This document shows positions 9,202-19,525 of a stretch of DNA of 64,000 nt, piece after piece. Source of the DNA: Diplonema japonicum (lineage: Eukaryota > Euglenozoa > Diplonemea > Diplonemida > Diplonemidae). Each line of letters starts with the position of its first letter. Position 1 is the stretch's first letter. The position numbers were made by a program, and so were the translations under genes. The stretch covers positions 1 through 64,000 of the forward strand of contig OZ025739.1 in the NCBI GenBank assembly GCA_964019335.1, given 5' to 3'. The notes under the pieces are model-generated. The model did not search any database. It was not told the DNA's origin and was given only the letters and a program-made list of their open reading frames with translations.

Positions 9202-9440
9202 GTTGTTTTAATATTGTTTTTTTTTTTCTTTCTTTTTCTTTTTTTCTAATGTATTTTCCCTGTGTGCTTTGTCTCAAAGGCTGCAGGAGTCAAATGAAGA
9301 AGAAGAACCTCAGAAAATAAAAAAACCTACTGTGAAACGAACATCTTAAGAAAAAGGTGACGAATAACTATTTATTAAACTCAGAGTACAGGACAAGCCC
9401 CCGCTAGAGGGCCGCCCTATGGGAGGGGGGGGTCTATCTG

Positions 9441-9929
9441 TTAATACTCCCCTTCTGGAGCATTGCTTTCATCCCAATCGAGGCTGTGAGCGTCTTGCGA
9501 AGTCGAGTGATGTGTTCCGGTCATCGCATTCAAGTCGATGGTTTCTAGTTTTTCGCACCCAAACAAGAAGCCATCACCAATGGAAGAAAGATTGGTCATT
9601 GCATTCAAGTTGATGGTTTCTAGTTTTTTGCACTCATATAAAAGATTTTCATCAATGGTGGAAACATTGGGGAGGATGAGATCAACAGACGTCAGGTGGT
9701 TGCACTCTTCAAGAAACCAAGAGCCTATCCTTGTAACACAGCCTATGGAGTCGGTGACAACGAGGAACCGAAGTCTGGAAGGAAGGACCATCGTCTTCAT
9801 GGACAAGACTTCGACAGTTGGCGAGTTCCCCACCTCCACCACCAGAACCAGCTCAGGGTCAGCTGTCACAAGCTCCTCAAGCTCTGAAACCACTTCTGAG
9901 CTCTCAAGCTCCTCCAGCTGAATGGTTCT
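9441..9929 (-). pseudogene. Leucine-rich repeat (BspA/LRR_5-like) gene fragment
   Basis: The minus-strand frame encodes about 160 residues with two or three repeats of the type CxxLETIxLNAMTxLSSIGDGFLFGCEKLETIDL, characteristic of BspA-like LRR_5 proteins found widely in protists. It has no ATG; the frame opens right after a TTAG that could be a 3' splice site, so it is either the last exon of a longer gene or a fragment. It lies next to the retrotransposon and is in the opposite orientation to the main gene array. The tail after the repeats is acidic and ends at a TAA-type stop near 9441. No function beyond protein binding can be proposed. Confidence 0.5.
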
Positions 9930-9944
9930 CTAATTTTTTTTTCT

Positions 9945-10505
9945 CAAAAGTACCTATCCTAGGCCTCAATAGAGGCATTTAGTGAAGTGGGGTGAAAGTG
10001 AGATGTTTGGGGGTCAAAAAAAAAAGGTGCCCAAAAAAAAAACTATTTTTCACATGAACAAGTGGTCAAAAACACCTGAAAAGTGGTTTTTACCTCAGAA
10101 AAATTGATTTTTTTCCATAAGGGTGCCTATATCAGGCCTAGTAATGGTCTATCTGTTGGTTTTCTCTCCTTTATGACTTACCCTTCTCATTCTTTGTATT
10201 GACCCCCTTTTTTTTACTGTACTTTATTGGGTGCATAGGGTGCTGGAAAAAAAAAAAAATAGTGTCCAAAAAAATTGCTTTTCCTCCCAAAAAAAAGTGG
10301 CCAAAAACACCCTTAAATTGATTTTTTCTCAAAAAAAAAAAAAAATCCCTCAAAAATACCTATTCTAGACCTTAATGAGGCTAATAGTGAAAGTGAGATG
10401 GTCATGCATCAAAAAAAAAGTGCCCAAAGAATTTTTTTCCTCACAAAAGAAATTGTCAAAAACACCTGAATAGTGATATTTTACCTCAGAAAAAAAGATT
10501 GGGAA
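9945..10505. repeat. Imperfect direct repeat, about 180 bp units
   Basis: Two long copies (about 9945-10130 and 10345-10505) share the order: a CTCAAAARTACCTAT start, a GTGAAAGTGAGATG block, an A-run with GTGCCCA, then CAAAAACACCTGAA and TTTTACCTCAGAAAAA. Partial pieces lie between them (10255-10330). There are no coding frames of note. The copies look like tandem remnants of a non-coding mobile repeat. Confidence 0.55.
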
Positions 10506-10676
10506 GAAAATGGAAAGGGTGGAAACTAAATAATAGAGTGCAAGGTCTGACATGGAGGTCAACAGTGAACAAGACATCTGATGTACTTTTTTATATTTCC
10601 ATATTTCTGTGTCATCCCCACCCAATAATAAAAGAGGTAAGTTCTGCATTGTGTCCTTAATGCATGCAGTGTGCAA

Positions 10677-10818
10677 TGGACATTGTGGAACTGGCAGAAC
10701 ATGGTGGAACTGGTGGAACATGTAACTGGTGGAACTGGCAGAACTGGTGGAACCAGTGGAACATGGCAAAACTGGCAGAACATGGTGAAACTGGTGGAAC
10801 TGGTGGAACATGGTGGAA
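10677..10818. repeat. Minisatellite of GTGGAACTGG/CATGGTGGAAC units
   Basis: Short GGTGGAACTGGCAGAAC and GGAACATG units alternate about ten times. All three frames stay open through them, which explains the repetitive tryptophan-, threonine- and glycine-rich predicted peptides; these are not genes. Confidence 0.75.
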
Positions 10819-10819
10819 C

Positions 10820-11667
10820 AGCAGAACATCCCAACAGGGGGAGCCAAAAAAAAGGGAGGTTAAAACCCGACTCACAGCCTTCACATGGCACCTCCTGTAA
10901 GTAAGCTTTGGTTGAAACCAATGTGAGCTATGGTAAACAAAAATAATAATACAAAGGGTGAGAGGGTAGGTTTTAAATGATGAGAAGAGTTAACAGAAGG
11001 AAGCCAAAGAGAGCAGTAGTGAAAAAGTGAATTGACAAGGGGGAAAGAGGGAGGAGAAGCAGATGAAAGGGAAAAGAAACATGCAAGAGTGACACAGGGG
11101 TAGCTGAAATGATTTTAAGTTAGAATAGAGAAGTGGAGAAATAGATAAAAAGGGGTGGAAAAGAATAAATACTGCATACAAAAACAGAGAGTCGAATATA
11201 AAGGGAAAAAGGTGACTGACATCCTCAAGAGGAGCCTCCCATGTACCAGGAATTAAGCAGAGGTTGCTTCCATGGCCCGTATCAGTCTATTGCTGGAAAG
11301 AAAGAAACATGCAAGAGTGACACAGGGGTTGATCCCAAAGTATGGAATAACCCTACACTGCAGATCCAAGCTTGAGTACCACCCAACATCAACAGGCACT
11401 GCCAAGGCAGACCAGGTGTTGCTCACTCTTTAATTGGAACCCCTCACAAGTGTAAAAAACATCTCCCTCCCACCTACCTCCCTCTATCATTTGTGTTTAT
11501 CAGTGTTTTATGAGGAAAAGGGGAAAGAAAAAAAAAGGAAAGGAGAGAGGTAAAAAACCCACTTCTATTTTTTGGCAAATACTTGTAGATAAAGGACCCA
11601 CAATTTTGTGGTATGAGTACTCACCCCCCCTCCCCAAAAAGTGAGAAAGCACCTGTTAAAAACTAGC
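10820..11667. other. Gene-free A/G-rich interval
   Basis: About 850 bases of purine-rich sequence with GGGAAAGAAAAA-type tracts. A short segment (AAACATGCAAGAGTGACACAGGGG) occurs twice, near 11078 and 11305. No reading frame with protein-like composition was seen on either strand. Confidence 0.5.
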
Positions 11668-11823
11668 AAGCTATGATTTGCTTGTGTTCTTCTTTTTTTT
11701 GACTCTTTGATTTCTGTTTTCCCTTTCCCCCACCCACCCCCACACCCCCCTGGCTGGGAGGAGGGAAAAAGAAAGAAGAGAGAATGGTCTGGCCAGCCTA
11801 AAAAAAAAGAGGTTTATTTAAAA
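11668..11823 (+). repeat. Left arm of a roughly 150-bp inverted repeat
   Basis: This stretch, from AAGCTATGATTTGC through a C-rich block and GGCTGGGAGG to TGGCCAGCCTAAAA, is the near-perfect reverse complement of 18049-18199. It truncates the RT/RNase H fragment that follows. No target-site duplication was found at the outer edges. Confidence 0.75.
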
Positions 11824-12350
11824 AAAAAATCCACAGATCTGTCTGTGTACATGGTGATGTCAGCTTTGGGCAGCTTCTGGAGTACTTCCTCTCTGTATGT
11901 CCTCTGTTCATCCTTCTTTTTCTTCTTAATGCCTTGCCCTTCTGTTCCAACATCCAGTTGTGCCAGCAGACTCCACTCCCATGGGGGAAAGGGTGATGAG
12001 TGGTGAAGAGGTGCTCTTTTGTATTTCTTCAATTTGTTCTCCTTGATTGCCCTGCTCCTTGCCTCAAAGAGCCAGGTTCCTCTTGCTGTTCCTGCCCCCA
12101 TCACTATGTACATAGATGATGTCTCGTATTTTATCATCTCCTGTACTGGCCATAGCCTTGCTATTTTCAGGAGGTCTTGGATAGGTGTCATAGGAAGGCA
12201 GCCTGTTATGATGTGTGCTGCTGTGTTGTGTGCTACTTCCAATGTTGCAATGTTTAAAGACATGACATGGAATGCAGAAGAAGCTACAACTCGGTTGCAG
12301 TGCGCCCCTGTAATCAAGCAGACAGTTCTTGTGCAGGGCACCACCAACAC
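11814..12350 (-). pseudogene. Degraded LINE fragment: RT thumb to RNase H start
   Basis: The minus-strand frame of 178 residues contains the pattern AHNTAAHIITGCLPMTPI...LLKIARLWPVQEM, typical of the connection after the RT domain in RNase H-bearing LINEs, and later ITMYTDRSVD, the start of an RNase H domain (normally YTDGS). The glycine-to-arginine change, the A-run inside the linker and termination inside the inverted-repeat arm show decay. It is a different element type from the 0.5-9.2 kb LINE, which uses a restriction-like endonuclease. Parts of its N-terminal side overlap the dispersed repeat seen at 12.3-13.9 kb. Confidence 0.6.
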
Positions 12351-12359
12351 TAGCCTCTT

Positions 12360-13085
12360 TTAACTCATATATATATCATTCAGGTGGTGGGGATAACATG
12401 GAAATATAAGAAGTACATCAGATGTGTTGTTCACTGTTGACCTCCATGTTGGTCATCACCAGTAGTGCCCAAGTGGAGAACATAATGCAGATGCTCAGGG
12501 TGATGAATTGGCAGCAAACTGCATGAGTGCAGAATCTTGGTAGGACACAATGCAGAACACAGAAGAAGCTACAACTCAGCTGCAGTGCCCCCCTGTATCA
12601 AGTTAACAGTTCTTGTGCAGGCACTGCCAACATGATGAACAGGCATTTCCTCCATCCACTTGGCCGGTCATCACCTGTAGCACCCTGAGTGGAAGAACAA
12701 ATTGCAGATGCTCAGGGTGAGTAAACTATGTAGGGCACCAGCTGGGGTTGAGCTGCACACTGCATGCATTTAAGGACATGACACAGAATGCAGAAGTGGC
12801 CAAGGTGCACCCCCTGTCACTGGTCTCCTTTACCTCTTTCATGTTATTGGGTGGTGGGGATCACAGAAATATGGAAATATAAGAAGTACATCAGATGTGT
12901 TGTTCACTGTTGACCTCCATGTTGGTCATCACCGATTGTGCCCAAGTGGAGGAATGTATTGCAGATGCTCAGGGTGATGAACTGGCAGCAAACTACACAG
13001 GCCCAGAATCTTGGTTACCAGGGCCATGGCTGGTGTTGAGCTGCACACTGCACACATTAAGGACACGACACGGAATATTGTGCTG
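12360..13085 (+). repeat. Dispersed repeat family, two direct copies
   Basis: Copies at about 12372-12545 and 12850-13085 share GTGGTGGGGAT, AAATATAAGAAGTACATCAG, GTTCACTGTTGACCTCCATG, GCAGATGCTCAGGGTGATGA and CAGAATCTTGGT. Reverse-complement copies lie at 10548-10625, 13670-13960 and 17575-17660. All five lie between 10.5 and 17.7 kb, so the family is locally amplified around the hAT gene. Confidence 0.7.
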
Positions 13086-13290
13086 TCAGTGTTGTGGTGA
13101 TATAGTCACCACTTTCAACCTTGATGATGCAAAGAGGAAAAAAAAAGGGGGGGAAAAAAAAACTAGTTTGACACTCCATTTGTTTGTGTGCATGAGCAGA
13201 ATTTTACCTAATAAAATAGCTTATTATGCATTCTTAATTTATAAAAACTAGTCATTTTCTTTGTATTATTTTTTACAATTAACAGATAAA

Positions 13291-13512
13291 ATGATTGTGG
13301 TACTTGTTCTGCTTCTGTTCTTCGTTCCCAACACCGAAGCTGTGCCAAGTAGTGAAGAAGGTGAAAGGGGTGCAGAGGGTGCAGAGGATAAGCACCAGAA
13401 ACATGACTGCCAACTCAATATGGCATGGCATGGGCTATGTTCAGGTAAATCTGAACTAGAGGAGGAGGAAGAAGAGGAGGAAATCAATACAAAAATGAAG
13501 AGAAAGGTTTAA
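13291..13512 (+). CDS. Possible small secreted protein (73 residues)
   Basis: The ATG at 13291 follows a TTAACAG acceptor-like sequence. The first 17 or so residues (MIVVLVLLLFFVPNTEA) have the look of a cleavable signal peptide, followed by a Glu-, Gly- and Ala-rich stretch, a histidine/cysteine segment and an acidic-then-basic end. A GTAAAT donor-like site follows the second cysteine, so the true C-terminus may differ. No family is recognised. Its position among transposon remnants makes a chance ORF quite possible. Confidence 0.25.
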   Translation: MIVVLVLLLFFVPNTEAVPSSEEGERGAEGAEDKHQKHDCQLNMAWHGLCSGKSELEEEEEEEEINTKMKRKV

Positions 13513-13669
13513 ACATTTGAAAAAAAAAAAAATAATAAATAAAATAAAGAAGCACAAAAGAGAAAGTTCAAGTCTATATTGTTCACCAGGAGGTGCACAT
13601 GTGACACCTGCTTTTCCCTGTGCAGCATAGTGGTACATGTAATAAAACACGTGCTGTGTTGTGCACCCT

Positions 13670-13960
13670 TCCACTCAGGGTGCTACAGGTGATGACCAGC
13701 CAAGTGGATGGAGGAAATGCCTGTTTGTTGACAAGGAGGTCAACAGTGAACAACACATCTGATGTACTTCTTATATTTCCATGTTATCCCCACCACCTGA
13801 ACGATAAGAGTTAAAGGAGGCCAGTGTTGGTGGCACCCTGCACAAGAACTGTCTACTTACAGGGGGTGCACCATGGCCGGGTTGTAGCTTCTTCTGCGTT
13901 CCGTGTCATGTCTTTAATGTGTGTGGTGTACAGCTCAACCCCAGCCAGAGTGTCCCAAGT
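13670..13960 (-). repeat. Reverse copy of the dispersed repeat
   Basis: Carries the same blocks as 12.3-13.1 kb in the opposite orientation (GGAGGTCAACAGTGAACAAC, GATGTACTTCTTATATTTCC, GCACAAGAACTGTCTACTTA, GGGTTGTAGCTTCTTCTGCG). With the direct copies it makes local hairpin-forming inverted pairs. Confidence 0.7.
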
Positions 13961-14128
13961 GCCCACAACATGTACCTTGACACATTTTTGTACTTCCCTG
14001 TTTTTCTTCCTAGCTCCTGTGAAACTTCTTTTAGTTAGTAAACGAGAATTAAAGATATACAAGGGAACGAGGAAATAAAAAAAGGGGGAGGGGAAATGTG
14101 AGTGATGGGAAAAGTAGTGTAAAGGAAG

Positions 14129-17100
14129 CTAAGTCTGTGTAAACAGATCTCTCTCACTTTCCTCAACTCTACGATGCTCTGCCCGTTTTGCACAGCTATG
14201 CTTCTCTTTTTGCTCCCCTTCAAAAAACAGGGGCTTCACAAAGCAGTAATTCACCGCAATTTGCAGGCAAGCATTAACAACCTTTGTATCAAGTCTACAT
14301 CTTGATTTGTGCAGAGTTTTAGCAACCACTTTGAAATGGCACTCTGTTGGGGCTTCAGAAGCTAAACTGGTGCTGAGGGCCAAGGCAAAAGTTGCCAGGG
14401 TGCCCATCTTGCACAGTTTAGCATTCCAAAAACTAAAATAATTAAAATTCTCACTCCTACCCATTGCACAATATTTATTAATTTGAACACGGAGCTGTTC
14501 TTCTGACGACTCCAAGTTCCGTGCATTTGCAAACGGTTTCAGGTGTCTGACCAAGCACTCAAACAGCTCATTCCTGTCTGTGAGTTCATTGGTCATGTTT
14601 TGGGGGTTTAAGAACGTGAACAATCGTATTCCCATGAACGACATATTTGTTCGTACTCTCTTTTCAAACAAAAGAATGAGCTTGTCTAATGTGGAAACAT
14701 CAGACTCCTTGAGCCATTCTGCACACTTCATCTCTTGCAGCCTGCACAGCACCTGGTGAACCTCACTGGCCACCAAGGCCATGCCAGCGGAATCAGCCTG
14801 CACCACATCTGTGGCGTCTGCAAAAGGGGCACAGACACGGATTGTGAAGTTCAATTCAGCCAGGAAACCCACATCATCTTCACCAAGGAATTGGTACAGG
14901 GATGAAATGGAAATCATAGTTTCAACAATTGAATTCCATCTCGTCTCTGCATAAGCCTTGATGAAGCGGATTTCGTTTGATCTAACACCATTAACCTCCT
15001 GGACGTTTCTCAGTCCAAGGGTACCACTTCGTGTCGTCCATTTCCTCACCAAGTTCTTTTTTTTTTTTTTTTTTTTTTGCGAAAAACCAAAACGACAAGT
15101 TTAACAATATTATTTCTTTTCCCCCTCCCTTTTTTCGTTTTATACCTTCACCTTGCATAGCACCTTTTCAAAGCGAGGAACTTTGAAAACGTCCCCCAGT
15201 GAGAGCTGCAGTGAGTGGGCCACACAACGGTAGGCCAACACTCCACTCAACTGCAGCTCTTCAGCAGCACTGTCAAGTGCAGAATCTAATACAGTGCTTT
15301 CAGTCTTGGAAAATGAATAGATCGACCCGGTTGTAGATTCGGTGTCTTTTAAAAAAAGATCAATATAACATGAAAACAAACTCTACATGGAGAGTCTGTT
15401 CCTGGCCACAAAAAACACAAAGAATACCTGAATCAGTGTCGGTGTCAGTGTCGGTGGCTGCAGTGTCAGTGTCCACAGTGTCTTGCATCTGGGTCAAGCA
15501 AAACTGCTCGGCGATCTTCTCAAGCGCACACTGCATGGCACTGGCGTTGTCTGCACAGACAGAAAAAACAAGGATTCCCCTCTTTTTTTTCTTTTTTTTC
15601 CCGCTTCTTCCCTTTTTATCCCCTTCTTTCCCTTTCTCCCCCAAACCGTTCGAAGCTCATTGATCGTCTCCGTGATGTGCTTTGTGATCTCTGCAGCAGT
15701 CGCTCTCACCTTCGAGAGATCAATTATCTGTGTTGTGTTTGTCCTTCAGATGATTTCCCACTCCTAGAAAACTGCCCTCAGTTGGAAAACTAGTTCGGAC
15801 GCTCTGTATCAGGTTTTTGAAAAAACAGACCTTGCAAAAATAGCTGCGCTCACCGTCCGAAAGGCTGAAGCCAAGAACGGTTCGACGGTTGAAGGTAGCA
15901 CCATCAACCATCAAGAACACATTCTCGGCCAACAAGCCTTCCAAAATGGAATGGAAGACACTCTCTCCCAATTCCAGAATGCGGCTCCACACTTTCTTCC
16001 TGTCTATCCCCACAAGGCTACCAGGGGTAAACAGGCTACGAAAAAAATTCCTTTCACACAGGATGAGAGGTAGGCAATGCAGACCGATCAAAAAGCAAAC
16101 CCTGTCAAGAACAGGAAGTTCTCTCATTTCATTGATAACATTGCTTACCCAGTGTTTGTTTTTCTTTTTTTTTTCCCCCCCACTTCGTCTTCTTCTTTTA
16201 CCTTGGCTTTAGCTGAAGATGGTGAACTCTGAACCTGTGACTGTGATTGTGACTGTGACTGCGACTGTGACTGTGACTGTGACTGTGACTGTGATTGCGA
16301 CTGTGGCTGTGACACCTTGGGTTCGTCCATTTTCTTTTTCTTAGCCTGCATCTTCTTTTCCCGCGCTTCTGCACTCGCCTTTGCTTTCTCTTCCCTCTTT
16401 TTCTTCCGGCAGGGCTATGGAATCGCATCCAGTGATCTTGCAAATTGCCCATTGTGTTAACAATGTGCATGGTACAACTTGGGTTTTCGCACTTGCGTTT
16501 TTTGTCACTCACAATTGCAGAATAAAAAAATTTTTGGTTTGGTGCATAGTCCTTTTTATCCTATTTTTTTTTTTTTTTTTCTTGTGTGTGTGGTACCGCT
16601 CGAGGGTAGGCATAGACGTAGTTCCAGTCTTTTAATTCCCAAATTGAAACTGCCCCTCTTTCTTCTTTGGCACCAGCAGGCTGGTCAGGTGTAGGGAGGG
16701 TCTGTGGGGGGTGAAGCAGGTCTCCGGACGTGGAACTCTGAAAGTGTTTCAGCTTTTCCTGTAGCTCCTTCACCTTAAGCTGTGCAAGCCTCAGCTTTGC
16801 TTCCGTCTCAGAAAGGTGATTGGGGTTGGTTGAGGTAACTTCTACAAGGCGGTACACTCGTTCGTCCACAGTTTTGGGAGGGAAGTGGAAAATGATTCCA
16901 GGCTCCTGCTCATATACACAAGCAGCTGCAACCCCAGGAATGACACCAACAATCGTACCATCCCAAGCCACTGCCTCGTCAGTTGCAGTCGGTATCGTGT
17001 TTTTACCACCGGTTTCCCAAATGAATGCTTTAAATGTACTGCCAATGCCTTTTTTTTTTCTTTTTTTTTCTTTCTCCTACCTTTGCCACTGATGAACTGC

Positions 17101-17333
17101 AACATCGCAGACTGAGAAAGCCCAGTTTTCTTCTGGGTGCAGGTTAAAGTAGGGCCACATTCGGGTTTTTGACTGAGTAGTTCTTCAATGTTAGTAGCGG
17201 CACATGGCTTTGAGGAGGAAGATGAAGATGAACAGGAACCAGTACTGTTGCTCCTTTTTCTTTTCTTCTTCTCGTTGTTGTTGTTGTTGTTGTCGTCTCT
17301 CAGTACCTGTGTAACATCTTTTCTTGTAGACAT
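14129..17333 (-). CDS. hAT-superfamily transposase, multi-exon
   Basis: Successive minus-strand exons encode recognisable hAT blocks. The start at ATG 17333 opens a polar N-terminus. A zinc-finger-like C-x4-C...H-x4-H segment (about 16490-16420) resembles a BED finger and is followed by Lys/Glu and Ser-Gln repeats. FLMVDGATFNRR (about 15900) and VCADNASAM (about 15555) carry the catalytic-core aspartates. RCVAHSLQLSL lies near 15210, ETRWNSIVE near 14940, and a C-terminal dimerisation block (LASEAPTECHFKV...CRLDTKVVNA) near 14340. Reading continuity requires short GT-AG introns, for example 15728-15761 (34 nt). One frame change near an A10 run (about 16165) can be explained by a 26-nt intron or by a homopolymer indel. 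The whole domain order is present, so the copy may be functional. Confidence 0.7.
16233..16312 (-). repeat. TGTGAC hexamer microsatellite inside the transposase gene
   Basis: About a dozen GACTGT/GATTGT hexamers encode Ser-Gln repeats in one minus-strand frame and His-Ser repeats in another. They separate the finger exon from the catalytic exons. Confidence 0.7.
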
Positions 17334-17985
17334 CTGTTTATACGTTTGAACTCCACAGCAAAAAAAAAGGGGGGATGTGGTGTTGTGGTTGTATCTTGTC
17401 CAGTCTGGTTCAGTCCGGTCTGGTCCGGTCCGGTCCAGTCTGGTCAGTCTGGTCAGTCCGGTCAGTCCGGCATAATTGGGTCGAAATTCACGCTGGATCC
17501 GGTCCAGTCTGGTCCAGTCTGGTCCTGGGGCACCCCAGGAAACCAAGATTCTGCACTCATGCGGTTTGCTTGGTGATGACCGATGAGGAGGTCAACAGCG
17601 AACACATCTGATGTTTTTCTTATATTTTCATGTTATCCCCACCACCTGAAAAAGAAGATAAAAGTTTTTTTTTTTTTCTTCGTTTCTCATTGTTGTTGTT
17701 GTTGTCGTCTCTCAGTACCTGTGTAACATCTTTTCTTGTAGACATCTGTTTATACGTTTGAACTCTGCAGCAAAAAAAAAAGGGGGGGATGTGGTGTTGT
17801 GGTTGTATCTTGTCCGGTCCGGTTCAGTCCAGTCCAGTCCAGTCCGGTCCGGTCCAGTCTGGTCCGGTCCGGTCCGGTCCGGTCTGGTCCGGTCCGGTCC
17901 GGTCCAGTCTGGTCAGTCCGGTCAGTCCGGCATAATTGGGTCGAAATTCACGCCGGATCCGGTCTGGTCCGGTCCAGTCTGGTCT
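17274..17985. repeat. Tandem duplication of the transposase start plus GGTCC minisatellite
   Basis: A segment of about 280-300 bp is present twice (17274-17550 and 17683-17985). Each copy holds a GTT triplet run, the sequence encoding the transposase N-terminus (second ATG at 17745), an A8-10/G5-7 run, and an array of pentamers of the type GGTCC/AGTCC/GGTCT ending in CATAATTGGGTCGAAATTCA. A piece of the dispersed repeat lies between the copies. Confidence 0.75.
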
Positions 17986-18048
17986 AGTCCTAATTAGGAT
18001 TCACCCATCACTGCTATTATCCCATATGTATTCTTTTTTTTTTAAGTT

Positions 18049-18199
18049 TTTTTAAATAATAACTTCTTTTTTTTAGGCTGGCCAGACCATTCTCTCTTCT
18101 TTCTTTTTCCCTCCCAGCCAGGGGTGTGTGGGGTGGGTGGGGGGAAGGGAAACAGAAATCCAAGAGTCAAAAAAAAGAAGAACAAGCAAATCATAGCTT
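18049..18199 (-). repeat. Right arm of the roughly 150-bp inverted repeat
   Basis: Reverse complement of 11668-11823, differing by a few bases and small indels in homopolymers. Its outer edge ends at GCAAATCATAGCTT, about 130 bases before the PIG-U start, so it marks the border between the repeat-rich block and the gene array. Confidence 0.75.
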
Positions 18200-18331
18200 T
18201 CTTCTTCTTTTTGTTACCAATAGTTACTTTCTTCTACTTCTATTGTTGTGTTGTGTTATTGTATAACAGTCCTAAACCTTACTTACTCACAAAAAGAAGC
18301 ATTCAGCTGACACTTCAAGAGGGTAAGGTAA

Positions 18332-19455
18332 ATGGACAACATGTCAACAAATGTATTAGCAATAGGTTTGCGGGTGGCAGCATGGGCTTTAATCCCAAGA
18401 GAGAGCATCTTTACTCTGCGTGTTGGTATGGCTTCTGAAGAGGAGGATATGGAGTATGTGTCTGACATAGTTGAGGGAAGGTACACAGACCAGTGGTTGT
18501 TGCTGTGGTACATTGTGAAGTGTCTTGGGAGAATGAGTGTATTTGCCATCCCAGCAATGTGCATCCTAATAGACCTTGCTATTGGATACCTCTTGAAAAA
18601 CAAGAATGCTCCTTATATCACAGCTGTATGGCTTTTAAACCCCATTACAGTGGCAAGCAATGCTATCTCTATTGCTAATGTGCATGTCCTCCTCACTATT
18701 GGTGCAGTGGTTTTATTTTCCTCAAAGAGCAAAAGTAACAAGAGGCTTGCAGGATTCATCATTGCATTTGCTGCATATCTGAACCCCACCACTGCAGCGG
18801 TTTTGGCCACTATCATGGTATACCTTGAACCAACTTGTCTTCTGAGCTTCAGTGTGACATATGTTCTGGTGGTGCTCTTGGGGATATCTATGGGTGACCA
18901 TTTATACTCCCTCTCACCCTTCCAATGCATCATGGGAAGAGTGAACTGGGGACTTCATTGGTATGCATACCTTGAGGTCTTTACATCTTTCCGTGATGTC
19001 TTCTGCTACTTGCTTGTGTTATTCACACCTGGAACTGTCCTTCCCTATGCATATAAGCTCCTGTCGGAAAAAAACACACAATGCATCACACTGTCCATGG
19101 CATACTCTCTGTGTGTTATCACATCCCTCAGACCCACTTTCGTTGAATATGTAGGCTGTGCCTTGCTTGCCTACTGGGCCTCGCCGGAGGCTGTGCAAGA
19201 GCTGCACAGATCAAAATTGATCTATGCATGGTCTCTTGGCCTGTGTTTCTCTCTAGGCAACTTCTTTATCGACGCATGGCTCAGATATCAGGTATGTGTG
19301 TTGGAGACAATTTGCAATGAAAAAATCTTAAACAGTCTGCAAACGCAAACTTCTACTACTTCGTGACCCTTGCCTGGGGCATCACATTGACTTCATTGGT
19401 CTTTGAGCACTGCACTGCACATGTTTTGATGACAAGATCCAACCACACTGAATAG
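18332..19455 (+). CDS. PIGU: GPI transamidase subunit PIG-U
   Basis: Exons 18332-19291 and 19336-19455, intron 44 nt (GTATGT...ACAG); 359 residues, a little shorter than animal PIG-U (about 435). The protein is almost wholly hydrophobic with eight or more membrane spans. Matches to the family are WLLNPITVAS (the luminal LLNP segment), the LSPFQCIMGRVNWGLHWYA block, which corresponds to the conserved SPDLTPNIGLFWY region of PIG-U, and, only after splicing, NANFYYFVTLAWG near the C-terminus. PIG-U helps the GPI transamidase in the ER recognise and attach GPI anchors. An ATG three codons downstream (18341) is an equally good start. It is the first host gene of the one-way array. Assignment to PIG-U rather than a mannosyltransferase such as PIG-M rests on these two blocks. 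Confidence 0.72.
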
Positions 19456-19525
19456 GCATTTTCACGCGGGTTTGAGCCACTTCTCATTCTCACATCATCA
19501 CTGCATATGTAGGAGCGCAACGAAA

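Noticed and set aside
10664-10904. Trp/Thr/Gly repeat ORFs on both strands
   Set aside because: They arise from a minisatellite with no stops in any frame.
16145-16351. Ser-Gln repeat peptide as an independent gene
   Set aside because: It is contained within the transposase gene and encoded by a hexamer microsatellite.
11668-18199. Calling the inverted repeats the hAT element's own terminal repeats
   Set aside because: hAT ends are usually 10-30 bp with 8-bp target duplications; these arms are 150 bp, no duplication is visible, and the block also contains an unrelated LINE fragment.
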